Shown: one piece after another, positions 34,493 through 42,123 of the stretch
Layout: each line of letters opens with the position of its first letter
Position numbering within the stretch: position 1 is the stretch's first letter
DNA from: JBFHRE01 sp041746105
GTDB lineage: Bacteria > Actinomycetota > Acidimicrobiia > Spongiisociales > ZC4RG35
Assembly: GCA_041746105.1 (NCBI GenBank)
Contig: JBGTHP010000025.1
Span: forward strand, 62,001-126,000
Length of the DNA stretch: 64,000 nucleotides
Direction of reading: 5' to 3'
The notes under the pieces: generated by a model
What the model was told of the DNA's origin: nothing
The model's input: the letters and a program-made list of their open reading frames with translations, nothing else
The model's database searches: none
Position numbers and translations under genes: made by a program

Positions 34493-35603
34493 TGACGCCG
34501 ACCACGGCGTCCCAGTTTTCGACGATCAGTGTCTTCGCAGCGTCGATCTGTTCAACCGTCGGGAAGACGGCGCCCGTGCTGTCAGGCAGCTTGGCCGCAA
34601 GATCGGCGGGAACAACTCCGCGGGCAACCATGTCCTCATAACGGATCGGGTTGCAGTAACCCTCGAGCCAGCCGAGCTGACCCTCGTCCGAGTACAGGTA
34701 CTCCATCCACAGCTTGGCTGCGTTGGGGTGCGGGGCGTAGGCGGAGATCGCCTGGACGTAAACGCCACCAAATCGGCCGGATGCCGGAACCTGAACCACG
34801 ATGTTTTCGCCGTTCTCGTCCCGGTTGGCCAACGCGTTGTAGGTCCAACGGATCGTGACGGGGGTTTCACCCGAGGCGACCGTTCCTGACTCGGCGATCA
34901 GCGGAACCAGGTTTCCGGCTGCGTTCAACTCCGCAAAGAAGTCGAGGCCGGGCTGGGCGTCATCGAGCGAACCGCCATTGGCGAGCGCCGAGGCATATAC
35001 CGAGAAGATCGCCTGGTTGGAGGCCCTGGGGTCTCCTGCAAGTGCGACCTGACCCTTGTAGTCGGCCGTGAGCAGATCGGCCCAGTCGGTCGGTACGTTT
35101 GGCTGCACGGCGGTGTTCACCTCGAACGCCAGCACGCCGTAGTAGTCGCCGTACCAGTAGCCCTCGGCGTCCTTGGCATCGTCAGGGATCGAATCCCAAG
35201 TCGCCACCTTGTATGGCTGAATCAGGCCTTCTGCCTTGGACGATGGTCCGAACGCCAGACCGACGTCGATGACGTCAGGAGCCTGTGGCCCTGGATTGTC
35301 CTTGTTGGCCTTGATCGCCTCGATCTCGTCGGCCGAACCGGCGTCAGGTGCCAGTTCGTTGACTTCGATGTTCGGGTACTTGGCCTTGAAGCCGGCGATC
35401 ACGCCGCCGTAGTTACACCAGTCATGCGGCAGCGCAATTGTGGTGAGCATTCCTTCTGCTTCTGCGGCCGCCACCAGACTGGCCATCTCATCATTTCCGG
35501 CCGCCGTCGTTTCCGACCCCGCCGCTGTCGTTTCTGCTGAGTCTCCACCGCAAGCAGCCACCAGGGCTGTGATTGCGAGGAGAAGTGCGATCCTTCTCTT
35601 CAT
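34479..35603 (-). CDS. ABC importer substrate-binding lipoprotein (SBP type 2)
   Basis: A 374-residue extracytoplasmic binding protein with signal peptide and lipobox LVAAC (Cys18), then a Thr/Ala-rich linker (TTAAGSETTAAG) and a two-lobed fold of the SBP_bac_6/thiamine-iron-polyamine class (VIDVGLAFGPSSKAEG, DYYGVLAFEVNTA, VTIRWTYNALANRD). The likely cargo is a small ion, polyamine or phosphonate; the HAD phosphatase at the operon end favours a phosphorus compound. AAAGGAGGA precedes the ATG. It is the first gene of a five-gene operon. Confidence 0.88.
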   Translation of the reverse strand: MKRRIALLLAITALVAACGGDSAETTAAGSETTAAGNDEMASLVAAAEAEGMLTTIALPHDWCNYGGVIAGFKAKYPNIEVNELAPDAGSADEIEAIKANKDNPGPQAPDVIDVGLAFGPSSKAEGLIQPYKVATWDSIPDDAKDAEGYWYGDYYGVLAFEVNTAVQPNVPTDWADLLTADYKGQVALAGDPRASNQAIFSVYASALANGGSLDDAQPGLDFFAELNAAGNLVPLIAESGTVASGETPVTIRWTYNALANRDENGENIVVQVPASGRFGGVYVQAISAYAPHPNAAKLWMEYLYSDEGQLGWLEGYCNPIRYEDMVARGVVPADLAAKLPDSTGAVFPTVEQIDAAKTLIVENWDAVVGVNVGG

Positions 35604-35772
35604 AGTCCTCCTTTGGACTGCGTGATCGTAGAAGGTTACGACCTGACGTGCGTCGCATCACGCCGTCCAAGCCCGGAGGAGCGACCGCCCCGCCGACAAA
35701 AGATCTGATATCGGTAGTGGTCGAGCGCCACCAGGCTTAGAGTCCAAAAGTCACATCGAGGAGAAAATTGGA
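35604..35772. promoter_or_regulatory. Divergent control region between two ABC importers
   Basis: A 169-base spacer. Leftward: a strong AAAGGAGGA before the ATG at 35603 and TACGAT (minus, near 35624-35629) as a possible -10. Rightward: GAGGAG (35756-35761) before the ATG at 35773 and TAGAGT near 35739 as a possible -10. No convincing operator palindrome is seen. Confidence 0.4.
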
Positions 35773-36630
35773 ATGAAGACTCGAATTGGAATCGGCCTCA
35801 TTACCACCCTGGTGCTCGTCTTGGGCGCATGTGGGGGAGAAGACACAGTTGATGGAGGCGACCTCCTGGCGAAGATAAAAGCCGACGGAGTGATCATCGT
35901 GTCTACCGACCCGGCCTACCCGCCACAATCCGAACTCAACCCTGCCACGAACGCGTACGAGGGATTCGACATCGACGTCGCGACCGAGATCGCCAGCCGA
36001 CTTGGTGTCGAAGTTGAATGGGAAACGCCGGCATGGGAGGCAATTACTTCAGGGAACTGGCTCGACCGGTGGCACATCAGCGTTGGATCCATGACGGTGA
36101 CTGCTGAACGAGCCGAAGTCCTCGACTTTGCTCCTGCCTACTACTTCACGCCGGCATCGGTGGCGGTGCATGCCGACAACACGTCGGTCACCGACGTCGC
36201 TTCAAGCCTCGACGGTAAAAAGGTCGGCGTGTGCGGGGGGTGTACCTATGACCTGTTCCTCCAAAAGACGCTCCAGATCCCCGGCTACACCTTCGACTTC
36301 GTGATCGACGATGCCGTAATCGTCACCTACGACACAGACTCCACCGTTCTGGCCGACCTCGCCATTGGTGATGGCGTTCGGTTGGACGCAGCAATCTCGG
36401 CCACGCCGACCATCGAAGGAGCGATTGCCGACGGAGTACCGATCAAGATCGTCGGGAGTCCAGTCTTCTATGAACCTCTCGCCGTCGCTCTCGACAAGTC
36501 ATCGACCCTCGACGGCGCCAGCCTTCTCGCAGAGATCAGTCGGATAATGGAGGAGATGCATGCGGACGGCACTCTCACTTCGTTGTCGATGAAGTGGTAC
36601 GGAGCCGATCTGACATCCGTCGCAGGATGA
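35773..36630 (+). CDS. Polar amino acid ABC transporter substrate-binding lipoprotein
   Basis: A 285-residue family 3 solute-binding protein: signal peptide with lipobox LGAC (Cys20), the usual GFDIDVATEIASRLG, a basic-poor ligand cleft and DAAISATPTIEGAIADG. A Cys pair (VGVCGGCTYDLF) sits where most relatives have the GVQxGT loop, an unusual feature. Cargo is probably an amino acid or related amine. Confidence 0.88.
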   Translation: MKTRIGIGLITTLVLVLGACGGEDTVDGGDLLAKIKADGVIIVSTDPAYPPQSELNPATNAYEGFDIDVATEIASRLGVEVEWETPAWEAITSGNWLDRWHISVGSMTVTAERAEVLDFAPAYYFTPASVAVHADNTSVTDVASSLDGKKVGVCGGCTYDLFLQKTLQIPGYTFDFVIDDAVIVTYDTDSTVLADLAIGDGVRLDAAISATPTIEGAIADGVPIKIVGSPVFYEPLAVALDKSSTLDGASLLAEISRIMEEMHADGTLTSLSMKWYGADLTSVAG

Positions 36631-37496
36631 ACGGTCCTGGCGGATCTCGAATGGAGGCACTCTCTCAGCGGAGTGCCTCCATTCCTTTCCGCTACAAACA
36701 GTCGGCCGTATGGCTCGCCTTATTTGCGCTGATCGGGGCGGTGTTCGCGCTTGCCCGTTTCGACACGGTGTGGATGCGAGAGCACATCGCGTTCATCGCC
36801 ACTGGCCTCAGGGTCACGGTGTTTATCGCCGTCGTCGCCATCGTTCTCGCCATCACGATGGCCCTGTTGGGGGCTCTCGGGCGGCTTTCGCGCAATCCGA
36901 TTGCGTTCGGCCTCTCGGGTTTCTACACGTCGTTCTTTCGGGGCACACCGCTGATCGTCCAGATGTTCTTGATCTATTTCGCCCTTCCTCAGCTTGGCCG
37001 TGCCGGGCCGAAGTGGATGTCCGATGCCCTCACCCTCGATGCCGTGCCGGCCGGCATCCTCGCTCTTGGCCTCAACTATGGGGCGTATATGACGGAGATC
37101 TTTCGAGCCGGGATTCAGTCGGTGAGCGGGGGTCAGACGGAGGCGGCCGACGCCTTGGGAATGACATACTTCCAGGCCATGCGGAGGGTGGTGCTTCCTC
37201 AGGCCGTTCGCGTGATCATTCCTCCGACAGGCAATGAGTTCATTGCGATGATGAAGGACACGGCTCTCGTTAGCTTTTTGGGAGCCACGGCATCACAGCT
37301 CGAGATCTTTCGCAAGGCACAACTCCTGGGTCGCGCCGACAATCGGAACCTCGAGGCGTTCATAGTGTCTGCTCTTCTGTATTGGGCCCTCACCACGGTA
37401 TTCACATACTTCCAGGGCCGTCTCGAGCGCCGGATGGCGACCGGTTACGTTCGTGAGGGCGGGGCGGGGGCGGCGACTGCGATTCCACATGGATGA
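36627..37496 (+). CDS. Polar amino acid ABC transporter permease
   Basis: A HisM/GlnP-type permease of 289 residues with five to six helices, the family signature FFRGTPLIVQMFLIYFALP and the EAA loop EAADALGMTYFQAMRRVVLP. ATG 36627 overlaps the binding-protein stop as ATGA; ATG 36651 (MEALSQR) is an alternative that lies inside a 13-bp hairpin. It is co-transcribed with its neighbours. Confidence 0.87.
   Translation: MNGPGGSRMEALSQRSASIPFRYKQSAVWLALFALIGAVFALARFDTVWMREHIAFIATGLRVTVFIAVVAIVLAITMALLGALGRLSRNPIAFGLSGFYTSFFRGTPLIVQMFLIYFALPQLGRAGPKWMSDALTLDAVPAGILALGLNYGAYMTEIFRAGIQSVSGGQTEAADALGMTYFQAMRRVVLPQAVRVIIPPTGNEFIAMMKDTALVSFLGATASQLEIFRKAQLLGRADNRNLEAFIVSALLYWALTTVFTYFQGRLERRMATGYVREGGAGAATAIPHG
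36650..36683 (+). promoter_or_regulatory. Perfect 13-bp hairpin between binding protein and permease
   Basis: AATGGAGGCACTC (36650-36662) and GAGTGCCTCCATT (36671-36683) are exact inverted repeats around an 8-base loop, 20 bases past the binding-protein stop and within the permease N-terminal codons. The following sequence is pyrimidine-rich (CCTTTCC) but not a true T-run, so attenuation or mRNA protection is more likely than full termination. Confidence 0.65.
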
Positions 37497-38250
37497 TCGC
37501 CAGGTGGTTCTACGGATAGACGCCCTATACAAGAGTTTTGGAGGCCTCGAGGTCATTCGAGGCGTCGACATGGAGGTTCGGCGGGGCGAGGTGGTCGTGA
37601 TCTGCGGGCGGTCGGGGTCGGGCAAGAGCACACTGCTGCGTTGCATCAATTTTCTCGAGGACCCGACCGGTGGGACCATCGAACTCGCCGGCATCAAGCT
37701 CGGCGGAGGCCACAGGACGAGGGCGCGACGCGAGGTGATCCGCAAGCTGCGACTCCATGCCGGGATGGTCTTTCAAGATTTCCAGTTGTTTCCACACATG
37801 ACGGCGCTCGGCAACGTCATGGAAGGCCCCGTCACCGTAAAGAAGATGGATCCGGACGCAGCCAGGGAGATGGCTCTCGGTGTGCTGGGACAGGTGGGCC
37901 TCAGGGACAAGGCCGACGAACATCCGATTCGCCTGTCGGGCGGCCAGAAACAAAGGGTCGCCATCGCTCGTGCTCTCGCCATGGAACCCGACTTGTTGCT
38001 CTTCGACGAACCAACCTCTGCGCTCGACCCTGAGTTGACAGGCGAAGTGCTTGCGGTGATGCGCGCACTTTCCACCGAGATGCACAAAACGATGATCATC
38101 GTCACGCACGAAATGGCATTCGCCCGAGAAGTAGCGGATCGACTGGTCTTCTTCCACGAAGGGAAGATCCTCGAGCAGGGCCCCCCACTCGAAATCTTCG
38201 GAAACCCAAAATTCGAGGAAACGCGTCGCTTCATCGAAGCGGTGCTTTGA
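37489..38250 (+). CDS. Polar amino acid ABC transporter ATP-binding protein
   Basis: A 253-residue GlnQ/HisP-type ATPase: Walker A GRSGSGKS (40-47), signature LSGGQKQRVAIARAL, Walker B LLLFDEPTSALDPEL and H-loop IIVTHEMAFAREVADR. The ATG at 37489 overlaps the end of the permease gene by eight bases. It completes the three-component importer. The gene ends 38 bases before the convergent MttB-like gene. Confidence 0.92.
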   Translation: MDDRQVVLRIDALYKSFGGLEVIRGVDMEVRRGEVVVICGRSGSGKSTLLRCINFLEDPTGGTIELAGIKLGGGHRTRARREVIRKLRLHAGMVFQDFQLFPHMTALGNVMEGPVTVKKMDPDAAREMALGVLGQVGLRDKADEHPIRLSGGQKQRVAIARALAMEPDLLLFDEPTSALDPELTGEVLAVMRALSTEMHKTMIIVTHEMAFAREVADRLVFFHEGKILEQGPPLEIFGNPKFEETRRFIEAVL

Positions 38251-38288
38251 CGGTCGACGATTGGTATTCATCGAGGGCGGGCCCTCCT

Positions 38289-39779
38289 TCAACCCCGGCG
38301 GCGGTTTTGGCGACGCCGGCCCGACGCCTCGGGTGGTGAAGTCGGACGGGGAGGGGGAACGACGGGAAGTTCTGCTTCGTCCTCCATTCCGGCGCTGATC
38401 AGTCGCCTCATCTCGGCATCCACATCGGTTTCGGTGGCGATCGGTTGGTAGAGCCCGAGCCGTCGCTCGACCTCCTCGCATGCCGATTGATGAACGTCTC
38501 TGCCGCCTTTTCGAAGCCAGGTTTCGCGGTTGTCGCGGTCGATGATCGGACTGGTGAGATAGAACTCCTCCGGCCAATGGCTGGTGGTGTGATCGGCCAT
38601 GATCAGATGGTTTTCGTCCATGAGATGTTGGATCAGGTGTGCGACGGGGAGATCATCGACTGGTTGGACATCTCGGACGTAGTGCAATGCCTGGCCACAC
38701 ATCTCGTCGTCGAACACCAGCTTGGCCAGGCTGAATGCGAGGACGTAGTCGAGCATCCCCGGACCGGATACCGAATTGACCCCGGCCAGAGCTGCCAGAA
38801 GGGCGCTTCCGAACGTTTCGGCTCCGGCCTGGGCATCCAGCGTCTTGGCATCGGAAAGGGCCATGTACGACTGGGTGGGAAGGTCGAGGGACTTTCCAAT
38901 CTGGGTGTAGGCAACGTCGAGACGTAGCGCTTCGACTGCAGCCATGGGAGAGCTCGCGGCCTTCATGTGAAAGGTCGCGGGTGCTCCTCCGAACAGAACA
39001 GGCGCTCCCGGCCTGATGATCTGAGCCATCGTGATTCCAGCGAGGACGTCGACCGTGTGAAAGACGGCGGCCCCGATGAGCGTGACAGGAGCGATCAAAC
39101 CCATCAAGGTGACCGGGACGATCTCGACAGGTATGCCTGCATTCACGCAGTCGAGGAGGTTCTGGCAGGAGTCTTCGCCGTAACGGAAGTTCCCGGTGGC
39201 CGTGACCGTGAAGATGCTCATCGGCCGAGCGATCAAGTCGGTCAGATCGCGGCGGAAGAGTTCCATCATGGAAACCATCCGTCCGACGCCGTGTTCTGTG
39301 AAAGACCCCGAAACGATTGGCTTCTTGGAGTTCGTCAGCGACAGGTACAACCGCCAGGCGTCGGAGACCTCGGGTGCGATGTCAGTTGTCGAAAACGCGG
39401 TTGCCAAGTAGGCGATGTGTTCGAGTCCGTCGGCCAATCTGACGTATTCGGCGAAGTCGGCGGTGCCGGCGAGTCTGAGGTCCTGGTTTCTGTGGTCTAT
39501 GACCTTCAACCCGCTCGACCCTGGAACAAAGTGGACACGATCGCCACCGACGTCGGCGTGAAGACGGCCATCGCGGTCATAAAGGGCCACCGACGGCGGT
39601 GCGGATTTGATTGCCGCCTGCACGATGTCCCTCGGGAACAGGATTCTCTCGCCAGAAGCCGGCAGCCCCCGTTCGATCAGTTCCTGACGCAGGGGTTTAC
39701 CCCTGATCTCCATCCCTATGGTCGAGAGCACATCAAGTGACTCGTCGAGGATCCGGGATATCAACCCGTCGTCGAGCAT
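38289..39779 (-). CDS. MttB-superfamily methyltransferase (no pyrrolysine)
   Basis: A 496-residue member of the trimethylamine methyltransferase (MttB) superfamily; relatives lacking pyrrolysine, such as MtgB, demethylate glycine betaine or similar quaternary amines, passing the methyl group to a corrinoid protein. Family features: FVPGSSGLKVIDHR, KKPIVSGSF, GNFRYGEDSCQNL and DEMCGQALHYVRDV. The frame has no in-frame TAG, so this is not a Pyl enzyme. The annotated ATG cuts into conserved sequence: six codons earlier an in-frame CTG begins LRPSLR, typical of the family, so a CTG start is possible. No corrinoid protein or partner methyltransferase is in the window. The C-terminal 25 residues are Pro/Arg-rich. 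Confidence 0.82.
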   Translation of the reverse strand: MLDDGLISRILDESLDVLSTIGMEIRGKPLRQELIERGLPASGERILFPRDIVQAAIKSAPPSVALYDRDGRLHADVGGDRVHFVPGSSGLKVIDHRNQDLRLAGTADFAEYVRLADGLEHIAYLATAFSTTDIAPEVSDAWRLYLSLTNSKKPIVSGSFTEHGVGRMVSMMELFRRDLTDLIARPMSIFTVTATGNFRYGEDSCQNLLDCVNAGIPVEIVPVTLMGLIAPVTLIGAAVFHTVDVLAGITMAQIIRPGAPVLFGGAPATFHMKAASSPMAAVEALRLDVAYTQIGKSLDLPTQSYMALSDAKTLDAQAGAETFGSALLAALAGVNSVSGPGMLDYVLAFSLAKLVFDDEMCGQALHYVRDVQPVDDLPVAHLIQHLMDENHLIMADHTTSHWPEEFYLTSPIIDRDNRETWLRKGGRDVHQSACEEVERRLGLYQPIATETDVDAEMRRLISAGMEDEAELPVVPPPRPTSPPEASGRRRQNRRRG

Positions 39780-39871
39780 GCGGAGGCTAGGTCTCAGGCT
39801 TTGTCCTTTGGGCGGTTGCGCCCGGCGACGTTACCCGCTGATTCGGAGCGGAGACCAAGCATGGCACTCTC

Positions 39872-39883
39872 TAACCTGGCGCT
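39872..39883 (+). promoter_or_regulatory. -10 element of rsmD (leaderless)
   Basis: TAACCT (39872-39877), six bases, then ATG; the same hexamer and spacing as aceE. Confidence 0.5.
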
Positions 39884-40426
39884 ATGAGAGTGATCGCAGG
39901 GACGAGAGGCGGCCGCCGTCTGACCGCGCCGCCCGGCGACGGCACCCGGCCCGTCAGCGATCGGGTCAAAGAGTCTTTGTTTTCGTCACTGGGAGCAACG
40001 GTGGACGGCGCAACCGTGCTCGACCTGTTTGCCGGCTCCGGCAGTTTTGGCATCGAGGCTCTCAGTAGAGGAGCGAGCACTGCGGTATTCGTCGAGCGGG
40101 AGCGGGCGGCGCTTCGGGCGTTGAACGGAAATCTTCAAGTTCTCGGATTCGATGCAGAAGTGGTCGGGAGATCGGTCGAGGGTTTCCTCCAGGCCAATCG
40201 CCGGCAGTTCGACCTGGTGTTTTGTGACCCGCCATGGCCGTTCGACAGCTTGCGGGTTGAAGGGATTCTGGATCAGCTGTCTCCGGCCGTCGTCGACGGC
40301 GGGGTGGTTGTCATCACCCGCAGGGCATCGGATGAGATTCCGATGCCTGGCGGCTACCGAATTGACGACGAGCGGAGGATCGGGGATACCAGAATCATCA
40401 GATACACGAAAGGCGCCCAACCATGA
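39884..40426 (+). CDS. rsmD: 16S rRNA (guanine(966)-N(2))-methyltransferase RsmD
   Basis: A 180-residue SAM-dependent methyltransferase: N-terminal MRVIAGTRGGRRLTAPPG and RPVSDRVKESLFSSL (RNA-contacting), SAM site LDLFAGSGSFGIEAL (46-60) and catalytic DPPW (115-118). It methylates G966 of 16S rRNA within the small subunit. It heads an operon with coaD (ATGA overlap), the usual bacterial pairing. Confidence 0.94.
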   Translation: MRVIAGTRGGRRLTAPPGDGTRPVSDRVKESLFSSLGATVDGATVLDLFAGSGSFGIEALSRGASTAVFVERERAALRALNGNLQVLGFDAEVVGRSVEGFLQANRRQFDLVFCDPPWPFDSLRVEGILDQLSPAVVDGGVVVITRRASDEIPMPGGYRIDDERRIGDTRIIRYTKGAQP

Positions 40427-40896
40427 CCATCGCGCTCTGCCCAGGTAGTTTCGACCCGCCCACCTTGGGTCATCTCGACGTTTTTGAAAGAGCTGCTGCG
40501 ATGTTCGAAGCGGTGGTTGTGGCGGCGGTCGCCAATCCGTCGAAGGGGACGCTTTTCGAGCTCGCGGAGAGGGTTGGACTGTTGCAACAAATCACGTCAC
40601 ATATCGAGGGCGTGAGCGTGGTCGGATTCGACGGCCTAGTGATCGAAGCGGCTCGGAGAGCGGGCGCAACGGTGATAATCAAGGGCGTACGATCTTCGAG
40701 CGACGCAGAATTCGAACTCCCGATGGCGGCGATGAACCGACACCTGAGCGGGGTTGAAACGGTTTTGTTGCCTGCCGATTCGGCAACTTCCCACATTTCG
40801 TCGAGCCTCGTTCGTGAAATCGCTCGTTTGGGAGGGATAGTCGATACCCTCGTGCCAGAGCCTGTTTTGAAAGCATTGAAGGAGAAGTTGCCGTGA
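40423..40896 (+). CDS. coaD: Phosphopantetheine adenylyltransferase
   Basis: A 157-residue nucleotidyltransferase making dephospho-CoA from ATP and phosphopantetheine. PGSFDPPTLGH has the TxGH nucleotide motif (14-17), then KGVRSSSDAEFELPMAAMNR and the C-terminal ISSSLVRE (ISSTxxR type). Length is standard. Four-base overlaps on both sides. Confidence 0.95.
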   Translation: MTIALCPGSFDPPTLGHLDVFERAAAMFEAVVVAAVANPSKGTLFELAERVGLLQQITSHIEGVSVVGFDGLVIEAARRAGATVIIKGVRSSSDAEFELPMAAMNRHLSGVETVLLPADSATSHISSSLVREIARLGGIVDTLVPEPVLKALKEKLP

Positions 40897-41417
40897 GCGA
40901 ACACGACCACCACGACGAAGAGGCGACCAGGTCGCGTTCCACGGTCGGCCCGCTCCAGGACACGATTGACGACCTGATCGAGTATGTCGAGTCGGCCAAG
41001 GCTATGCCGCTGTCGACCAACGTTCTGATCGATCGAGATTTTGTCCTCACCTCGTTGACTCGCCTGCGCGCCGATCTCCCAGACGAACTCAGGGCGGCTC
41101 GCTGGATGGTGAGGGAGCGAGAGGCGTTCATCGCCCGGACCAACGAGCACGCCAATGAGATACTGGACAAGGCCAAGGCCGAAAACAAGCGCCTCGTTTC
41201 CGACTCATATGTCCTGGCCGAGGCCGTCGAAGAAGCGAACATCCTGGTCCGCAGGGCCGAAGGCGAAGCGCGGCGGATCCGTCTGGAGTCAGAAGACGAG
41301 TTGGAACGTTCATTGGTGCAGGTGGAGAATCTGATGGCCGAGTTGCTCAGAAAAACCCACAATTCCCGGAATGAACTGCACCAGGCCCGTCCGCCGGCGA
41401 GCGACGTCCCCCTCTGA
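40893..41417 (+). CDS. Coiled-coil protein, DivIVA/ATP-synthase-b-like
   Basis: A 174-residue, highly charged protein; residues about 60-165 form a long amphipathic helix (EEANILVRRAEGEARRIRLE) of coiled-coil character. An equivalent gene sits beside the DUF177 gene in mycobacteria (Rv2927c position), where it is described as a conserved coiled-coil protein. No enzymatic motif. The GTG start overlaps the coaD stop (GTGA). A structural or polar-growth role is inference only. Confidence 0.72.
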   Translation: MSEHDHHDEEATRSRSTVGPLQDTIDDLIEYVESAKAMPLSTNVLIDRDFVLTSLTRLRADLPDELRAARWMVREREAFIARTNEHANEILDKAKAENKRLVSDSYVLAEAVEEANILVRRAEGEARRIRLESEDELERSLVQVENLMAELLRKTHNSRNELHQARPPASDVPL

Positions 41418-41424
41418 GGTCGAG

Positions 41425-41925
41425 ATGCAGCAACCCGGGCGCATCCAGGTTTCTGATCTCCTGGCTCATCCCGGCCATGGGAGGGATGAGTCGGTCGTGA
41501 TCCCGCTCCGATTCACGGTGGGTGACACCGGGGTCGATCACGAGTCGACGTTGACGGTTCATCTCCGATCGTTGACCGACGGGATCGTTGGGCGCGGATC
41601 TGTTGAAACCGTATTCGAACTGGTGTGCACACGGTGCCTGACTCAGTGGTCGCAACCGACCACGGTGCCTTTTGAAACAGTGTTCCGAAAGGTGCCGGAG
41701 GACGAGGATGGCGAGTATCCGGTGCTTGCCCAAGGTTGGATCGACCTTGAGCCAGTCGTCCACGACGAGGTTTCCCTGGCGGTCCCATACCGTCCTTTGT
41801 GCCGTGACGATTGTCTCGGACTTTGCCAGACTTGCGGAACCGACTTGAATACGGCCCCCTGCGGCGGGCACGGAGACGAGTCAGGCTCGCCCTTCGCCGC
41901 GCTGAAACAGCTGTTCGAGAACTGA
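41425..41925 (+). CDS. DUF177/YceD family protein
   Basis: A 166-residue member of the YceD/DUF177 family, linked to 23S rRNA accumulation. The four cysteines of the C-terminal part, VCTRCLTQW and LCQTCGTDLNTAPC, are typical, as is the position directly before rpmF. I use ATG 41425 (MQQPGRIQVSDLL); an upstream ATG would lie inside the coiled-coil gene. Confidence 0.88.
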   Translation: MQQPGRIQVSDLLAHPGHGRDESVVIPLRFTVGDTGVDHESTLTVHLRSLTDGIVGRGSVETVFELVCTRCLTQWSQPTTVPFETVFRKVPEDEDGEYPVLAQGWIDLEPVVHDEVSLAVPYRPLCRDDCLGLCQTCGTDLNTAPCGGHGDESGSPFAALKQLFEN

Positions 41926-41943
41926 AACCAGAAGGAGTGCACC

Positions 41944-42120
41944 ATGGCGGTGCCCAAGAAGAAGATGTCCCGCATGCGGACCCGCCAGCGTAAGGCGGCA
42001 TGGAAGGTCGAGCGGCCAACGCTCGCCGCCTGCCCTCGCTGCAAGAGTCCGAAGCTCCCACATCGCGCATGCCGTGAATGTGGCACCTACAACGGTCGTG
42101 AAGTCGTAAAGACCGACTGA
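41944..42120 (+). CDS. rpmF: 50S ribosomal protein L32
   Basis: A 58-residue bL32 found by hand translation: MAVPKKKMSRMRTRQRKA, then a zinc ribbon with Cys30/Cys33 and Cys43/Cys46 and the ending EVVKTD. AGGAG lies before the ATG. It sits between DUF177 and plsX, the standard bacterial arrangement. Confidence 0.95.
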   Translation: MAVPKKKMSRMRTRQRKAAWKVERPTLAACPRCKSPKLPHRACRECGTYNGREVVKTD

Positions 42121-42123
42121 GAT

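Noticed and set aside
38289..39779. Pyrrolysine-containing MttB
   Set aside because: The frame has no internal TAG and is uninterrupted, so it belongs to the Pyl-free branch.
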